64,000 nt of DNA from Fabrea salina (taxonomy: Eukaryota; Ciliophora; Heterotrichea; Heterotrichida; Fabreidae), in the NCBI GenBank assembly GCA_022984795.1, contig JALIHJ010000029.1, positions 202,720-266,719 on the forward strand, in the 5' to 3' direction. The position numbers and the translations under genes were made by a program. Shown in pieces: positions 20,801 to 35,800 of this stretch; position 1 is the first letter of the stretch; the number at the start of each line of letters is the position of its first letter. The notes beneath the pieces were generated by a model. That model ran no database searches. It saw only the letters and a list, made by a program, of their open reading frames with translations, and was not told where the DNA came from.

Positions 20801-23800
20801 ACTACACTGTTTCAAATACAGCCACTTACACCTTTGTTGTTGACTGCACTCTTGCTTCAGGGGACTACTACGTTATAAAGTTTCCTGACAAAATTTCAAT
20901 ATCTTCCACTCCTGACTGTGGAGCCGTCACTTGCTACTACTACTCAATTCCCAACATGCTCATTCTCCATGCCACTGGAAACATAAACTCTGTTTCAGTG
21001 AGCCCTATAAAAAACCCAACTGAGCACCTAGACCCAGACGAGTACCTTGAGTTCACTGGGTACCACTGGTCAGGCAAAGAACTTCTTGAAGTATTTGACT
21101 ATCCCACACTCTCAAACTCCTTTGGAACCTTTACGCCACTCACTGCTTCAGTAACCATTCCTTACAAACCCGGAGGAAACCTCTACAAAGACGACTACCT
21201 AGAGTACTACTTAAGCTTTACCTCCGGAAGAACAGTTCCATCAGCAGGCAGAATCAAAATAGCCCTTCCGTCTGAGTACCCAGACTTCCCTGAAAGTGCC
21301 TGCTATAACCTTTACGAGGGGCTTAAGTCAGATGTGAAAGGACAAATTACTTGCTCGCTTTCTGGCAAAGAAGCTATCATACAGGGCTTCGAAGAAATTG
21401 TGGAAGGAGACGTAGGAGTCTTTAGGCTTTACGTCCACCACCCCTCCTCTGCACTCACTACCACTTCAGGAATCAAGGTTTCTACCTTTGAAACCTCAGA
21501 CACCTCTTCAGGCAACGAACTCCAGGGACCAGTTGAAACAAGCACCTTCACAATTACTTCCACACAAGCCCCTAGCTACTACAGCGTTCCTAGACAATAC
21601 TTGAAGCCAGTGTTTGTAGAAGAAAGTCAGTACGCGCCTCTGGAACTAGACATTTCTGGCTTTGGAACCTTTGTAAAAGACAAGGGCTTTTTAAAGATCA
21701 CTCTAGACAGCAACTTTGGAAGTCCACCAGCAGGTTCTGAGTTGGTTTGCCTTTGGGAAAACAAAAGAACTAGGTGTTCTTATGCCTCTGATGTCTTTAC
21801 TGTTTTCGCGCCCTACGACTCAAACTGGTCAACATACCCTGCCAAAATAGCCATCACTACCACTAACTCTGACTCAGTTGACCAGGTTGGAATACAGTAT
21901 CCCAGCTCAGCTGGTGAGTACCAAGTATTTGTGCAGGGGGATGTTGATGACGACAGCACCTTTGAAAAAGAAGCTATTGACTACGTCCACGTGTGGCCTT
22001 CTTCAAAGCTAACTTCGTTTTCAGTAGAACCTTCTCACTACACAGCCAAGGCAACCAACCTTTTCAAGTTTAACATTGGGCCTTCAACTAACATTCCCCA
22101 AAACGGGTATGTGAGAGTTTACTTCAGAACCAAAGACCACTGGGGACACACTATGTTTTCAGACGACTTAGGAACAGGACTCAGCCACGGAGACTACATT
22201 CCTTGCCAAAAGGAACCCGGAGACGCTCAATTGAACCCTTTTGTGGGAAACTCTGTGAAATGCAAACTCTACCACGGCAACTCCCACTCTGGCAAGCCAT
22301 CAGTAGTAGAGATGACTAATTTCCAAGCCATCTCTGGGGCATTCTCCTTTGTAGTTTGGGGAGTCAAGAACCCACCCAACACTTTAGCGGATGCCATTAA
22401 CGTAGACTTTTGGGCACTGACTCTAGACGACACTTACTCAGAACTAGACTACTTCCACCTTAACCATGTATTCACTGTAAAGGACCCAATAGCCTCAGAC
22501 CCTGGAACTCCTTCTTCGCCCAATGATGAACCCACTACATCTGGAAGTGTAGGCTCTGCTATAGCACTTAGTATTCCTTTGATGGACAACACCAAAGCAA
22601 TAGTTGCTTCAACGGTTTACTTGCTGGAATTTCCCCAAAGTATTCCTTTGACCGGAGTTTCAAGCATCACTGGAGCCACTGGAAAGATCTACGAAGTCTT
22701 AAATATCATGCAAGTTACAGGTGGGCCTACTGGGTCTGCAGGGTCTCACCCAGCAATCTCCTTTACAACCAACCAAATAATTCCTCAACAATGGAGTTCC
22801 CCAGTAATAGTTTGCCACCAGTGGGAAAACAACCTGTCAGTAAGGGACTCCAACTCCTACTCCGGAGTAGCTAGCCTTAGTCTGCCTAGTTTTTCAAGTG
22901 TGTCTTTTAGCTCTCCAGACAAGGAAAACCAAATAGCAAGAAGTACCCTGGACTTCACAACATCTGTAGAAATTCCTAGTGGAGGCCTTATTGAAGTTAC
23001 TTACCCCAACGATTACAGCATCCACGCAGCAGATTGCGAGCTAACCCAAGTAAGCACTAACTTTGTTTGCAGCATTTCAGGGAATATGGCTGAAATAAGT
23101 GTGCTCCAAAGCATTTCAGACTCTACTGTCCTTCAAGTGGGAATATACTTGCGTGCCAAAGCAGATACATCAGACACCTTAAAAGTCAAGTCTTTTGCTG
23201 ACTCGGCCAAGTCCATTGCTCTGGAAGCCCACACACTCACTCCTTCTTCAATAAACGCTAACATTAAGTGGCCTCTTTTACTATCAGCACAACACCAGTC
23301 AATACTTCAACAAACTGCAGTTGCTGGAGAACACTCCCAAATCAGGTTCAAGTTCAAGTCTTCACTTACTGTTTCTGGCGCAACCAACCAATTCATCAAA
23401 GTCACCCTTTCCACAGCCTTTGCTTCTAAGTCCAGCAATGCAAAGATTTACTGCACTGTAGACAATGATTCAGTGCCCTGTGAAGAAGTTACTTCCAACA
23501 AGGTGTTTAAGGTGTATGCCAACCACCAAAGCTCTATAACTGCCAATTCCTGGCACGAATTAGTTATATACACTCATTCAGCAGACTCTGACGAAAACGG
23601 GTTTGTGCAGCCTTCCAGCACTTCTAACTCAATCACAGTAGAAGTCACTGACAACTCAAGCACCCAAACACAAACTTTAGACCTTCCAGTTCCTTCGTCT
23701 GTGCTTGCAAACTTAAAAGTGGAACCTCTCCACAGAACAGCTGGGAAACTCAACGTACTGACCTTTACCTTCAAAACTTCGAAGGCAGTGGACTTTAACT

Positions 23801-26800
23801 CAGGTGACTACTTTGCAATAGAGTTTCCTTTAGAGGATTACCAAGGCAATAGCTTATTCGAAGAAGACCTGCTAACTGGAAAAGTTACAGGCGAAAGAAT
23901 CGACTGCAAAGGAGAAACTACGTTCAGCAATGCCAAGTGCACACTAGTTAAGGGATACAACACCTATAAAACTCCTGCTAGAATCAAAATAGAAGACTCA
24001 GGCAATCACGCAGCTGGAACTACTTTTAAAGTCTCGATCCCCAAAATAGCCAACCCAGGTTCACACGGAACAAGTGTAAACGTGAACTTCAGAGTGTACC
24101 ATGCTGACAGCTCTGACTTAGTTAAACAGGAAAGAACAGTTGAGTATGCCTTTGTTTCTTTGGCTTCAAGTGCAACAACTGGGTCTTGCTCTGCACCTAC
24201 TCTAAGCAGTTACAACACTGGAGAAGGCAGCATAACCATGTCTCTTGATTGTTGCTCTAGCAATGACTTAGTTGCACAAGACTCCTTGATTATTGAAATT
24301 CCTGAAAACTACCACATGCCTAGTTCCCTTACTCGGACTGGGGGCTTTGACTCAATTACTATTTATCAGTCTGCAAGGTGGGTTAAACTAAGCACTTCCA
24401 GTGGCGAAAGCTGCAACTCAGGAAGTGTCAGCATTAACTTGGCAGCATTCACAAACCCCTCAGTAACAGTCAATGCTAACTCAATCACTTTAAAAGCCTA
24501 TGTGGTCCACAACTCAGAAATGATACGAACTGTAACTTATAGCCCCATAGCTACCAAGATCGAACCAAGTAAAACTCCTACTACGGTTACCATCAATACA
24601 TGGCAACTGGTTGACAGCAACATTCCAGACATTTTGACTTATGCTAAACTCAGTTTTAGCTCTAGTGAAGATATTCCTAGTGGAGGAACAATCCAAATAC
24701 AACTAACCCATTCTGGCACTCTAAAGTCTGACTCTTACTACTTTGGTCCAATTGAAGGCCAAAGCACAGGGCTAGGGAGTTACTACACTCTTAGTTTTTC
24801 AGGAAGCACTTATACTATTGCAGACTTCAACACTGTGTCTGGAGGAACTGCTATCAAACTTAAGATTCCAGTGAATAACCCACCTAATGGAGGAAATTTA
24901 AGAGTGGATGTAACTATCTACGACCAGTATTCAAGGTCTTTGGGTACAGCTCAAAGCACTGCGAGTGCATCTGGTACTTATTACACTGTGAGTAACTCGA
25001 TTTCATCTTTTATGCGTCTTAACTCCTTAGGTGGATCAAGAGAACTTTCTTTTGACTTGTACCTTAATCTAGGCACTTCAATATCCTATTACAGTTACTT
25101 GTACGTGAAGTTCCCCTTTATAGAAGCCATTAGTAGTGGCTGTACTGATACATCAGCTTCAATCGAAGGAGACACTTGCGAAAGTGGCTCTGCAACTTAC
25201 TGTAATTCAGCAATAGTAACTACTTCAGAAGAAATTAGATTTGGATTAGTTAGTAGTTTAGGATCAAATACTTACAAAATAAGTTTTTCTGGCTGCAACA
25301 AGCTGATCATGGACGTTTCAAAAGCTGGGCCTACTTACTATGATGTTTTGTTTGCATATTCTTCTGGAGGAAGTGGAGTGTTTCACAGGTCTTACATCTA
25401 CATGCCCTCTTCAACTAGTTCAGTGTCTTCCTGGGAGCAACTGTCAAACAACCGCAATGAAAGGTCAGTTTTAATAGCCAATGGATACTCAGGGTCAGGT
25501 GAAGGTGTGATGATTGAGTTCGAAAGAGAAATAAGCAATCCAACTTGGACAAGTGACTTAGGAACTGGAGTATCTAACCTAGAAAGTGTAAGGGCCCTGG
25601 TTGAGAGTTCAGGCACGAAGATGGAAAAGTGCTTCCTCAGAACTAGTTCCTACACTTACAAGTCTGCTTTGTTCTGTGCAATTGGTTCAGGATCTAGCCA
25701 TGACATTTACTTGCCCCAACTTATAAACCCAAGCTCTTCTAATGGACGCCTGTCAGTCATGACCTTTTCATTTAGCTCCTCCCAACTCTCAGGTTTTTCC
25801 TCCCAGTCCTTTAACTTCGCATCTGGGTCTGTGACTTCCTCTAGCGGAAGCATCTCAGTAGACAACTCAGAAGTCCAAGCAAGTGCTAACTGGGACTTTT
25901 CAAGTGTTTTTAACTCTGGTTCAAGTGTGAAGGTGCTTATTACTTTTGAAAACCATCTAAGCCAAATAGACTTGTCTGGAGTTGCTGACTCCGGCCGAAA
26001 GGTCATGCCTGAGTCCAGAATGATTCTGTGCACTGTAGGGGGGTCAACTAGTTTAACAGTGCCCATAAAGAACCCCTACCACACAGGAACGTTCCAACTT
26101 GAAGTGCATTCTTTCGAAAGCAACTCACTAACCCAGTCAAAAGCAGTATCACAAACAATCACTGCAGCTAGTATGCAAAGCATTTCGCTTTCAAGTAGAA
26201 GTTACGACAGAAAAGAAAACCAAGACTCAATTCTGGACATTACGCTTCAGTTGGCAAAAGATGCCCTTGCTGGGGCTACTGTTGAGCTTGTTTTCAGCAG
26301 TAGCTACTTCAGTAACATAGACTGTTCACAGTGCACTACTGACCTGCCAAACCTAAACTCTGCCAACCCTGTGACCTTTTCAGTAGCTGGAACCCACAAA
26401 CTCATTTTAACTTCGATGGGCGACATAACTGCAGGCACTTACTTTATCAATAATATTAGGGCTTACTACTCTAAAAGTGGGTCTACTTCAATATCTGCAG
26501 ATGTTTATGTAAGTGCCTCTAAAGAGATCGAATCAGGCTCCCAGTCGCTGTCAATTACTTCTGCATTAACTGACAACTACCTGGTTAAGTTCCCTAGAGC
26601 TTCACTGACTTCAGGCTACAGGATCCTTAAAGCTTCTGAGTTTTCGGAACTCGTTTTCTACTACTCTCCTTCAGTTAATGTTCCTTTGGGAACCAGCAAC
26701 TACATTAAAGTTACTACAAATGACTGGCAAAAAGGAACAGCTAACTACCTGTGCTTGATAGACGGAAACGTTTGCTCTTGCACTAGAAGTTCCGACGAAA

Positions 26801-29800
26801 TAACTATAACTCCCCATGCTGCCTTAAGTTCGGGAACTGTGTACACTGTAAAGATCACTGCTAACAACGGAGAACAGGACGGACTCGGGCTGCCTTCTTC
26901 AGATGGCTCCCACACAATCACGGTAGAAACCTACGTAACCAACTCCCAAAAGGACCTTGGCGAACTAGTGATTCCTATATACCCACTTTTCTCAACCTTT
27001 AGTGTAGAGCCTAACGTTTCAGGCTTCGCAGATGAATCCCTTATAGAAATAACCCTGACTCTTACTACTGCTATTTCAGGTGCTAACCAAGGCGCTTTAG
27101 TAGTTGAGTTTCCGCTTTACAACCTTGACTCAGGTTCATCCGAGTACACTACTTCACTCGGAACTTCCAATCACCAAAACACTTACTACGGGTGCGAAAT
27201 CTTTAGTACTTCAGGAACTAAGTTCTACCCTAGAAGCCAAGTGGAGTGCAAAATAGTGGTGGGCTACAACTACAACAACAAAAACCTTCAGTCTACCAAG
27301 CTAGTGGTTTCTTTAGGGGCTTCAGACAGCATTGCTTCAAGTTCCTCCATAAAGATAGGAGTTCCAGGAGTTGTCTTGCCTTCCAACTACCGAGGAACTG
27401 ACTTTGTGGTTTACTCCAGAGAAATATCTGTTTCTGGTGAAGAAATCAAAGACTACTTTGTATACATGAGAGCCCAAGTTGCCCACGACGACAACACTCT
27501 TTCAACTGTTAACAAAGACTTTCCCAGCATCTCCTCAAACTCCATCAGAGAGACCACAGACTACGCCTTTAGTTTGCAGCCCAGCGACTTGATAAGCACT
27601 AGTGACAGGCTTGTCTTTGTTTACAACCCCAACTACTTGTCAGTCAGTCTTTCTTCAGGGGATGCTTCTCCAGGGTACTCTGCCTTGTACTTCTACCCTA
27701 AAGCAGGCTGGATAGTTTACACTCCAGCATCTGGAATTTCTAACTCTAGCCCTACAACAATCACCTTATCCAATCTAGTCAACCCTCCTTTTGTGCCTTC
27801 TTCTTCAGCACACTACACCTTTGAAGCCAGACACTGGGCTAGTTTCACAAGTGCCTACAAAAGAGGAATTTGGAAGTTCAAGTATGTGTTTGGGCAAAAC
27901 ATACCCTCTCCCGCTTACTCCAAAGGAACCATCACTCCTTCTTCCTCTGAGTTTGGGTGTTTTAACTGCGGAGGAAGCATGACTACTGTTTTAGCTGAAC
28001 AAGAACCTATGTACAAGCTTACTTTTGACTACAACTTGGACTTGGACCAAGGAGCTATAATTGAAGTGGTTTTTCCTAACTCCTCCGAAGAGTACCAGTC
28101 AGTTTCCCAAGAGTGCGAAGCTTCTTCAGCTGGGTTTAGTTCCAGCAGTACTGTTTCCTGCATCAAAACTGCTTCTTTGACGTACAGAGTTTCGAACTTT
28201 GGAACATACACCAAGAACAACGACATTTCTATACTAGCAAAAGCCAAAAACCCTCCTAAGCAACACTCCCCCACTTCCAACTTTGAAATCAACATTTACT
28301 ACGACTCAGGACTTTCAAACATAGGCAAAGACACTTCTAAGAGTTTCACAGTCACTGGACCCAGTTCTGTTCCCCAAGGAACAGCCAAAACTCATTTGCC
28401 CTTTACCAGCGACTTAGTACCTGCACGCACTGGAGACTATGCCCCTTTGAAATTTACCTTCAAGCCTCTAACCAGCATTCCCCAAAACACTGGCACAGTG
28501 AAGTTAACTGTTCCATCAGGAAGTTTCCAAAAGTACTCAGGCACAGACTTGCTGTGCAAGTTCATTGATCCCACAAACAACTACAAAGAACACATTGCTA
28601 AAGACTGCACTTACTCCTCAGACGTGTACACCTTAACCGCACCAGTCGACACCCAAATATCCAATAGCCACAACTGGATAGCCGAAATATTTACCTCTGG
28701 AAAAGCAACTAACGGACTGCTTTACCCAAGCAACGGACTGGTTAATTTGCATGGAAACCTAAACAACAACCAGGAATTTGACATCCACTACAACGTAATG
28801 CCCTCAGCCATGACTAAAGCTAAGGTGTACGGATGGTCCCACACTGAAGGATTCCAAAACATATTTGAAGTGAAATTTGAAACCCCCCTTGGAACCTATA
28901 CCTCAGGAACTAGAATTGAAGTAGAGTTTAGCACTGAACAGTTTCTGGCTGACTTAGGACTTGGACTAAGTGACGGACAGGAAGTTTACTGCACTTCAGA
29001 CTTAAGTATTGAAAGTGGAAAAGCTCTAAAGTGCACTCTGCACGTTGGTTCAAGCACCTCAGCTTTGCCTTACAGACCCTACAAAGCCCTAGTAAGGGTC
29101 CACAACCAAGACTCCAACACTGGCTACAAAAACCTTAAACTCTTTAACATAGTCAATCCTTCCTCTGCTGACTTGCACGTGTCTGTTAAACTCAAGGTAT
29201 TTACAGTAGATGCTAACTTAGAAGAAGTCACGACTAAAGAAGAGGTTATTCAACATGTTATAGGAACCCAAACTGACCAGTCTTCCACGGACAACGAAGA
29301 CTCTTACCTAAATACCATTTCAAACAGAACAGTGTATGCCAGCACTGTGAACTTTGACTTGGACGTAAACTTAGCCTCAGAAACCCTAAAGGAGTCAGAC
29401 ATCATAATCTGGCATTTCCCCAAAGACCTAAGAAGCGGCTTTACAGTCCAAGAGTCTTCCAGCAACAACAACCAAATCAAAAAAGCCCTTCTCACAGACG
29501 GAATAATAGTTTCCTCTCCTCCCTCTGGAGATTCTTACTCTGGAGCAAAAACCTTCCACTTCGACAACTACGACAACCCCAAATACCGTCCTTTAAGCAA
29601 TCCATTAGCTAAGGCTTATGTCATCATCAACAAGCACTTGTTCAAAAAAGTCGTTTACGACCAAAACTCCCTAAACCACAAATTGGTTTCAGTAACTCAA
29701 ACTGTACACGCAGGAGACAGCAGCAATGCAGGCTACAAACAAGGTAGAATTGACTTTAACTTCCAGTTCAGCACTCCAGTAGACATGCCCGGAGGTTCAA

Positions 29801-32800
29801 CTATTGAGTTAGAGTTCCCTGCAGGGTTCACTCTAGACAACTACTGCCAAGTAACTTCAACTAACTTGGCTGCTTCTTCTGGAGACTGGGTGCCTTGCCA
29901 AAAGTCAGGAACTACCTTTTTGATAACAGGCTACAATAGCTACACCCAAAACAACCAGGTAAAAGTAAGAGGCTGGGTTAATCTTCCTAACTCAGTATCC
30001 CAAACACTTTACATTAGGTACTACTGGGACTATCCCAGCTTGCTTACTTCCCAAACTTCAGTGAGTTACAGCTTAAACGACATGCAAGCTATTTCTAGCA
30101 TTTCTATGGGGCCTTACATCTACACTGCTCCTGACATACCTGTGTTAGTTACTGAGGTTTCTGAAATGAGCTTTAGTCTCAGCGTACCCTCAACCCTGAC
30201 CAAAAAACTAGGCTATGTCAAAGTTGAGTTCCCAAGTTCTTCTTGGAGTGTTTCAGGCACTTTAGTTTGTGTTTGGGAAAGTTCTGGAAATTCCTGGCAG
30301 GCTCATGAGTGCACTGAAGCTAGCGGGAAAATTACTGTACTTGCTCCTGAGTACAACGACATAACTCCAGCCACCTGGAAAGTTGTAATCAGAGGCTTGC
30401 AAGGAACTGACCTTGACGGAGTTACCTTCCCAGCCAACCCTTACAGGTACCAAATCAACACTTACTACTGCACAGACGGAACCTCAAGCGAAACCCTTAT
30501 TTCAGAAGAGAAGACCAAAGTTCCTTACGAGTACCTTACAGAGCAGTTTGCATACACTTTTAACAGCATAAAGGACGACTTTATGCTTCTGGAAGTTTCA
30601 ATAACTCCTAAAGACGACTACAAAAAGGGAACCCCTGTTAACCCTAGCAAAAGCTACATGACTTTGCACTTCCCAACTAAACAAAACTCACTTAACTACT
30701 TTTCAGACGACCTAGGTTCAGGCTATTCAGACAAGCAAGAAATTCCCTGCAACGCTCTTCAAAGAATGAGTAACCTCAAGTGTGGTTTAGCCCACGGTGA
30801 CAACTCGGAAGGAACTGACACCCTTATTTACCTTTACAACTACTCTGACGACTTAAACACCAACCCTAATTCTTTCATCATTCCCAAACTCTTCAACCCT
30901 TCAGACTCTGACCGAATAGTTTCTTTCTCACTAGAAATTTGGATGGACGACTCCTCCAACAACTGGTACTTAAAAGTCCACAAAGAATTCAAGTACCTTT
31001 ACGACACTATTACTAAAACTGTGACTGATAACTCAATTACTATGAACCACAACAACCGAAACGCAGGACAAATTGGCAGTGTAAGTTTTCAAATGGACCT
31101 AGCCATTAACTTTGTGGACAACTACGACGAAAAGCTGCTTTGGGAACTTGCTGAGTCAGAGCCTAAGTGGACTCAAGATCTGTGTACATCTTCCACCCAC
31201 ACTTGCAGTAACCAACTCAACTCTCACTACTTTGTTTTGCATCCAGGGGGCTCTATTTCAGACAACGACTTTATCACAATCCAGAACGTTCCTAACTACG
31301 ACAACCCTCACTACTCCCAAACATGGACAGTTTACGCCTACAAAGACTACGAACTCCAAAACAAAATGACTGCAGCTTTTTCTGTGCCATTCGATGTGCC
31401 CAGCCCCACTGACTATTTGGATATAGAATGGAGGAACCTCAATGATGACTTGCCCAACCCCTTAGTTAACAGAAAAGACCACTACACCTTTAAGTTCAGG
31501 TTATCAGACACCATTCCTAGCGATGGGCATATAGAAATTAGCTTTCCAAGTACCTACACTATTGAAAACTATTGCAAAGTACTCCACACTCTTCCTGGGC
31601 ATAAGTGCCAAAAAACTAACTCGTACACGGCAAAATGCGTTTACTCCAGTGACCTCCACCCTACTATGAACGAAGTCCAAGTGTCTTGCAAGGCAACTAA
31701 TCCCTCATCAGCTGGAGTTGTTTCTGGGTTTAGAGTAGTTGGTTTCGACAGCTCAGGAGGGACCATCAAAGATATTTCATCTGTAGATACATTCACTATT
31801 GGCAATGCTCACACTGAACTTGCAGAATCATACATAGGTTGGCCTGAAAGAACCCGTGTTAAAGCACGAATTGGCAAGTTCACTGACATTTGGCTCTGGC
31901 TTAAAATCCAAAGATCTGATGTTAGTTTCGATTATGGGAACCATATCAGTTTGGAACTTCCTTCAGAAGTTAGCTTAGCGGCTGGAGGAGTGCTTGAATG
32001 CACTTGGCATGACCAGTCCAACACAGTACCTGCGGCCCCGGTAAAAGACGATGGGTCTAGTTTGAGCACCAGTAACCTTTTGACAGTTCCTATAACTTCC
32101 CAAATAGGTTTGAATCCTGGCACTTTGTACACTATTTACTGCTACACTCGGGATGCAACTGCTGGTTTGGAGTCTAACAGCTTCGAGTTTTATGGAGATG
32201 CTAGGTACCAGTCTTGGTACTTCAAAGTGGAAAAGTCTTCTCAAGGCGAGTCTGCTAAGGTTCTAAAAGAAGTGTACCCTGAATCTTTTAGTGCTATAGA
32301 CTTAACTCTTTACTCCTTTACTATAGGCAAGTGGAACATCATGGACCTTAGCTTCAACCCAACCGAAAACGTTCCAGTCGGAGGAGGCATTGTTGTAGAG
32401 GTGCCCACTCACAACGAACTTGATCAAGTATTTGAAGAAGACTTAGGACTTGGACTAAGTCCCCTAGAAACCCAAAAACAAATAGCATGCTCTGTGCAGT
32501 CTGGGTTTGGAGGGCCAACAGGCGCATCAAGCTCAGTAAAGTGCTTCATGGAAAGAGGAAGAACTCAGTCAGTGAACAACCCAGCTGTCATTAGAATCTA
32601 CGGCCACACTTCACCTATAACTAGTGGAAGCACTCATGAAATTAGAATTGCCAAGTTTAAAAACCCACCTAAAAAACAGTCAAGCATCTTAAACGAAAAC
32701 TTAGTAGCTAACTTTAAGGTTTGGACTTATAAACCACAAAGCTCAACTTACGCAGAAGACATGGCCAGACAAAACTTAGACACTTTGTGGTACAAGTTCA

Positions 32801-35800
32801 AAAGGTCAGGACAAAGTGCACTCAAAGATAGCAACCCCTACATAGAAAACCCTGCTCCTCAACCCACTACCTCTGTTTCTGAAACCTTTACAGAGTTTAG
32901 TAGTCCTTTAAATGTTCAGTTCAGCCTACAAAACTCAATAGACGACTCAACTGGCTTTATCATCTTTGAGTTTGACGATGCATTTGCACTGCCTGAAACT
33001 GGAACCACAATTGACTGTAATACTCCTAATGACTGCGAAGTTTACAGTGAGTCTCAGTGGGTGTTGTGGAGAACTACTAGTGCTAGCTCTGCTTCCTTTA
33101 CAGTTGCACTTCAAAACTCAGGAGACAACTTTAAGTCTGCCAACATGGAGTCTACTAGTGGTTACAGCTTTTCAGTCTACGTGATTGACGAAGGAGAGTG
33201 GAAAGAAGAGCACATGTGCACTGAAATTGCTTCATTCACGGGGGGAACTCTAGGAGTAACTATTACCAACTCCTTCAACTCATACCATAGAGAAACCTAC
33301 GATATCTGGACCATAAGCATTGATCCCGAAAAGGACTCTAGTTTCACCAAAAGAATCGACATATACTTCCCAAGTGAGTTCCAGTGGGTAAGCGAAACCT
33401 GCAAAACTACAGGTTTATCCCAGTTAAATGACTTGCCCATTAGTTGTGTCTCGGATTGCAGTAGTAAGTCTTGCAATAACCACATCACAATCACTAACTT
33501 TACACCTTCTTCAGCTTCAGCATCTATAAGTGTCGAAGTGGGGGCTAAGTCTCCTAGCAACTCAGGCACAACTTCTAACTTCAGAATTTACTACTACTCC
33601 GAAGAATCCGACACCACTAAAATAGTTGAGAAGTACGAAGGAGGAGCCTTAACTATCAGCAGCATATCTTACCCCGACGACTTTTGGGTTGAACTACCTA
33701 CCCAGAGCATCAGTGACCGAGAAGCAACTATCGAAGAAGACGGAGAAGTTTGGATAAGATTCAGAAGCAGAGTGAGCCTACCACCTGAGTCTGGTTGGTA
33801 CCAAGTAGTTTTTCCGCAAGAGTTTGACATTGAAGACTCAAAGCCTTTCTGCAAAATTGTGCACGGAGACATGCCCTTCGACAACTTCCCTGGAAAGTGG
33901 CAGGGCAACTACCAGCATACCATTGTTCCAAACTGCAACTATAAAAACAGAGTACTTGATGTTATCTTTCCCGGAAATATAAACAGAGAGTTCCACGGCA
34001 TTGAATCTGGAAGGTGCACTTATTTAGTTCTCAGTACTTACGGAAGTGGCTTTAGAGCACCTTTTACACAAGGGTGTTACCAGCTTGAACTATACGCTAA
34101 AGACAGCTCCATAACTATGGAAACTACTTTCCCTGAAGTTTGCATCAAAGGAAAAACCATTGACTCCCTTAGTGTGACTGCAAGCACTGAAGACACCAGC
34201 AAAGAAGCAATCTACGAAATCGAGTTTACTACCGACTACTACATTCCTCCTAGTTACTTGCACTACGAAGGAACTTTTCCAGGCGAAAAGTCCTACATTG
34301 CAGTTAAGTTTGAAACCCACAAGTCCTTTGCTGTGGACTTAGGTGGAAATCAGGATTCAAATGGCAATGTAAACTGCCTAGGAGTTTCAGGACTGCTTTC
34401 AGAACTTACTTGTGTGCTAACCCAAGGCTCAGTTACACCCTCGCCTAAGTTTACCCATGAGCCTGCAGTAGTAACTATTTCTGGTTACGAAAGCATACCT
34501 AAAAATACCCAAGTTAAGTTCCACTTGCCCCTCATTAAGAACCCCTCCACTGACACTTGGTTGCCTCAGTTAGAAGTAGAAGTCTACAAAGAAAACTTTA
34601 CGGGACAGAAAGTTTGGATCTATAAAGAAACACCAGTGCTGCTAAATGCAGTGAGTGCCTCCGTAGCTTCTGCAGCTTCTGATTTGTGTAGCCCTAGTGA
34701 CTGCAAGTCCTCAAGTACCTTAGTTCTCCAGAGAACCAATTTGGTTCTTCTTTTCACTGCACAAAGTGCTAACCTGAATGCTGGCTCTAGAATCATCATT
34801 AAGTTTCCCCAGTCTTACCAGCACATTCCCAGTTCAGGCGTAACAGCTTACATAACCAAAAAAGGCCTTACAAACATTGCCACTCAAACCTACATTGTAG
34901 AAAACATTGAAGTTACCAATTACCCCGGAGCTAGAATGGTTTCACTAACAATTCCCTCCGGAAAGTCTGTTATTCAGAGTGAACAGTGTGAAATAGGACT
35001 GCTGAACTTTGTGAACCCTTCCTACATAGACTCAGGACACTCTATTGAGTATTACTCCATTGACTCATCTAAAAAGGTCAGAGACCAGTACCAGACTTCA
35101 GACATTTTTGGGCTATTTAGTTTAAGTCCAGCCAAGTTCAAGGTAAGTGGTGTGGCTTTTTCGAGTTACCTTTCAGAGTCCACAGGCGTCCAAGTCCAGT
35201 TAGACTTTAAACCCAAATTTACTTTAGAGCAACAAACTTCTACTTACATCCACTTTCCAAGCGGTTTCCCAGACATAAGCACTCTCAGTCCCAAACCAGT
35301 TTGTGAAACTAACATCCAGGCAAGCTGTTCTTTCCTTACTAACAAAGTGCTTATAGAGAACTACTCTGAAGTACAATCTGGAACTTTAATTACACTCAAG
35401 GTCTTTGGAGTAGTTAACCCCAGTTCAGGAACTTTTGTTTTCAAAGTTGAAACTCTCAACGCAAACTCCAAACAAGTAGCATACACTGAATTTCCGTCAG
35501 TGACTATATACGAAGGGCCACTTTCCAGCAGCATAGGGGGTTCAATGACTGTTAACTTTCTGAACGCAGGCGTTTTAGCAGAGTACAACTTCAGTTTGTT
35601 TTCTGGGAAAAGCCTTATTAAAGGAACTCAAGTTAAAGTTACTTTTCCCTACAACTACCGAATTGTGTGGAGAAACCAAGTTTGTGCAGTGGAAGCAATT
35701 ACTTACACTTCATGCTCTATCCTTGGAAACACCGTTACTGTGGAGTTGGCTGAAGACTTGCCTAGCTACCATACTTTTGGCTTGCTTGTTTCTGGAGTTA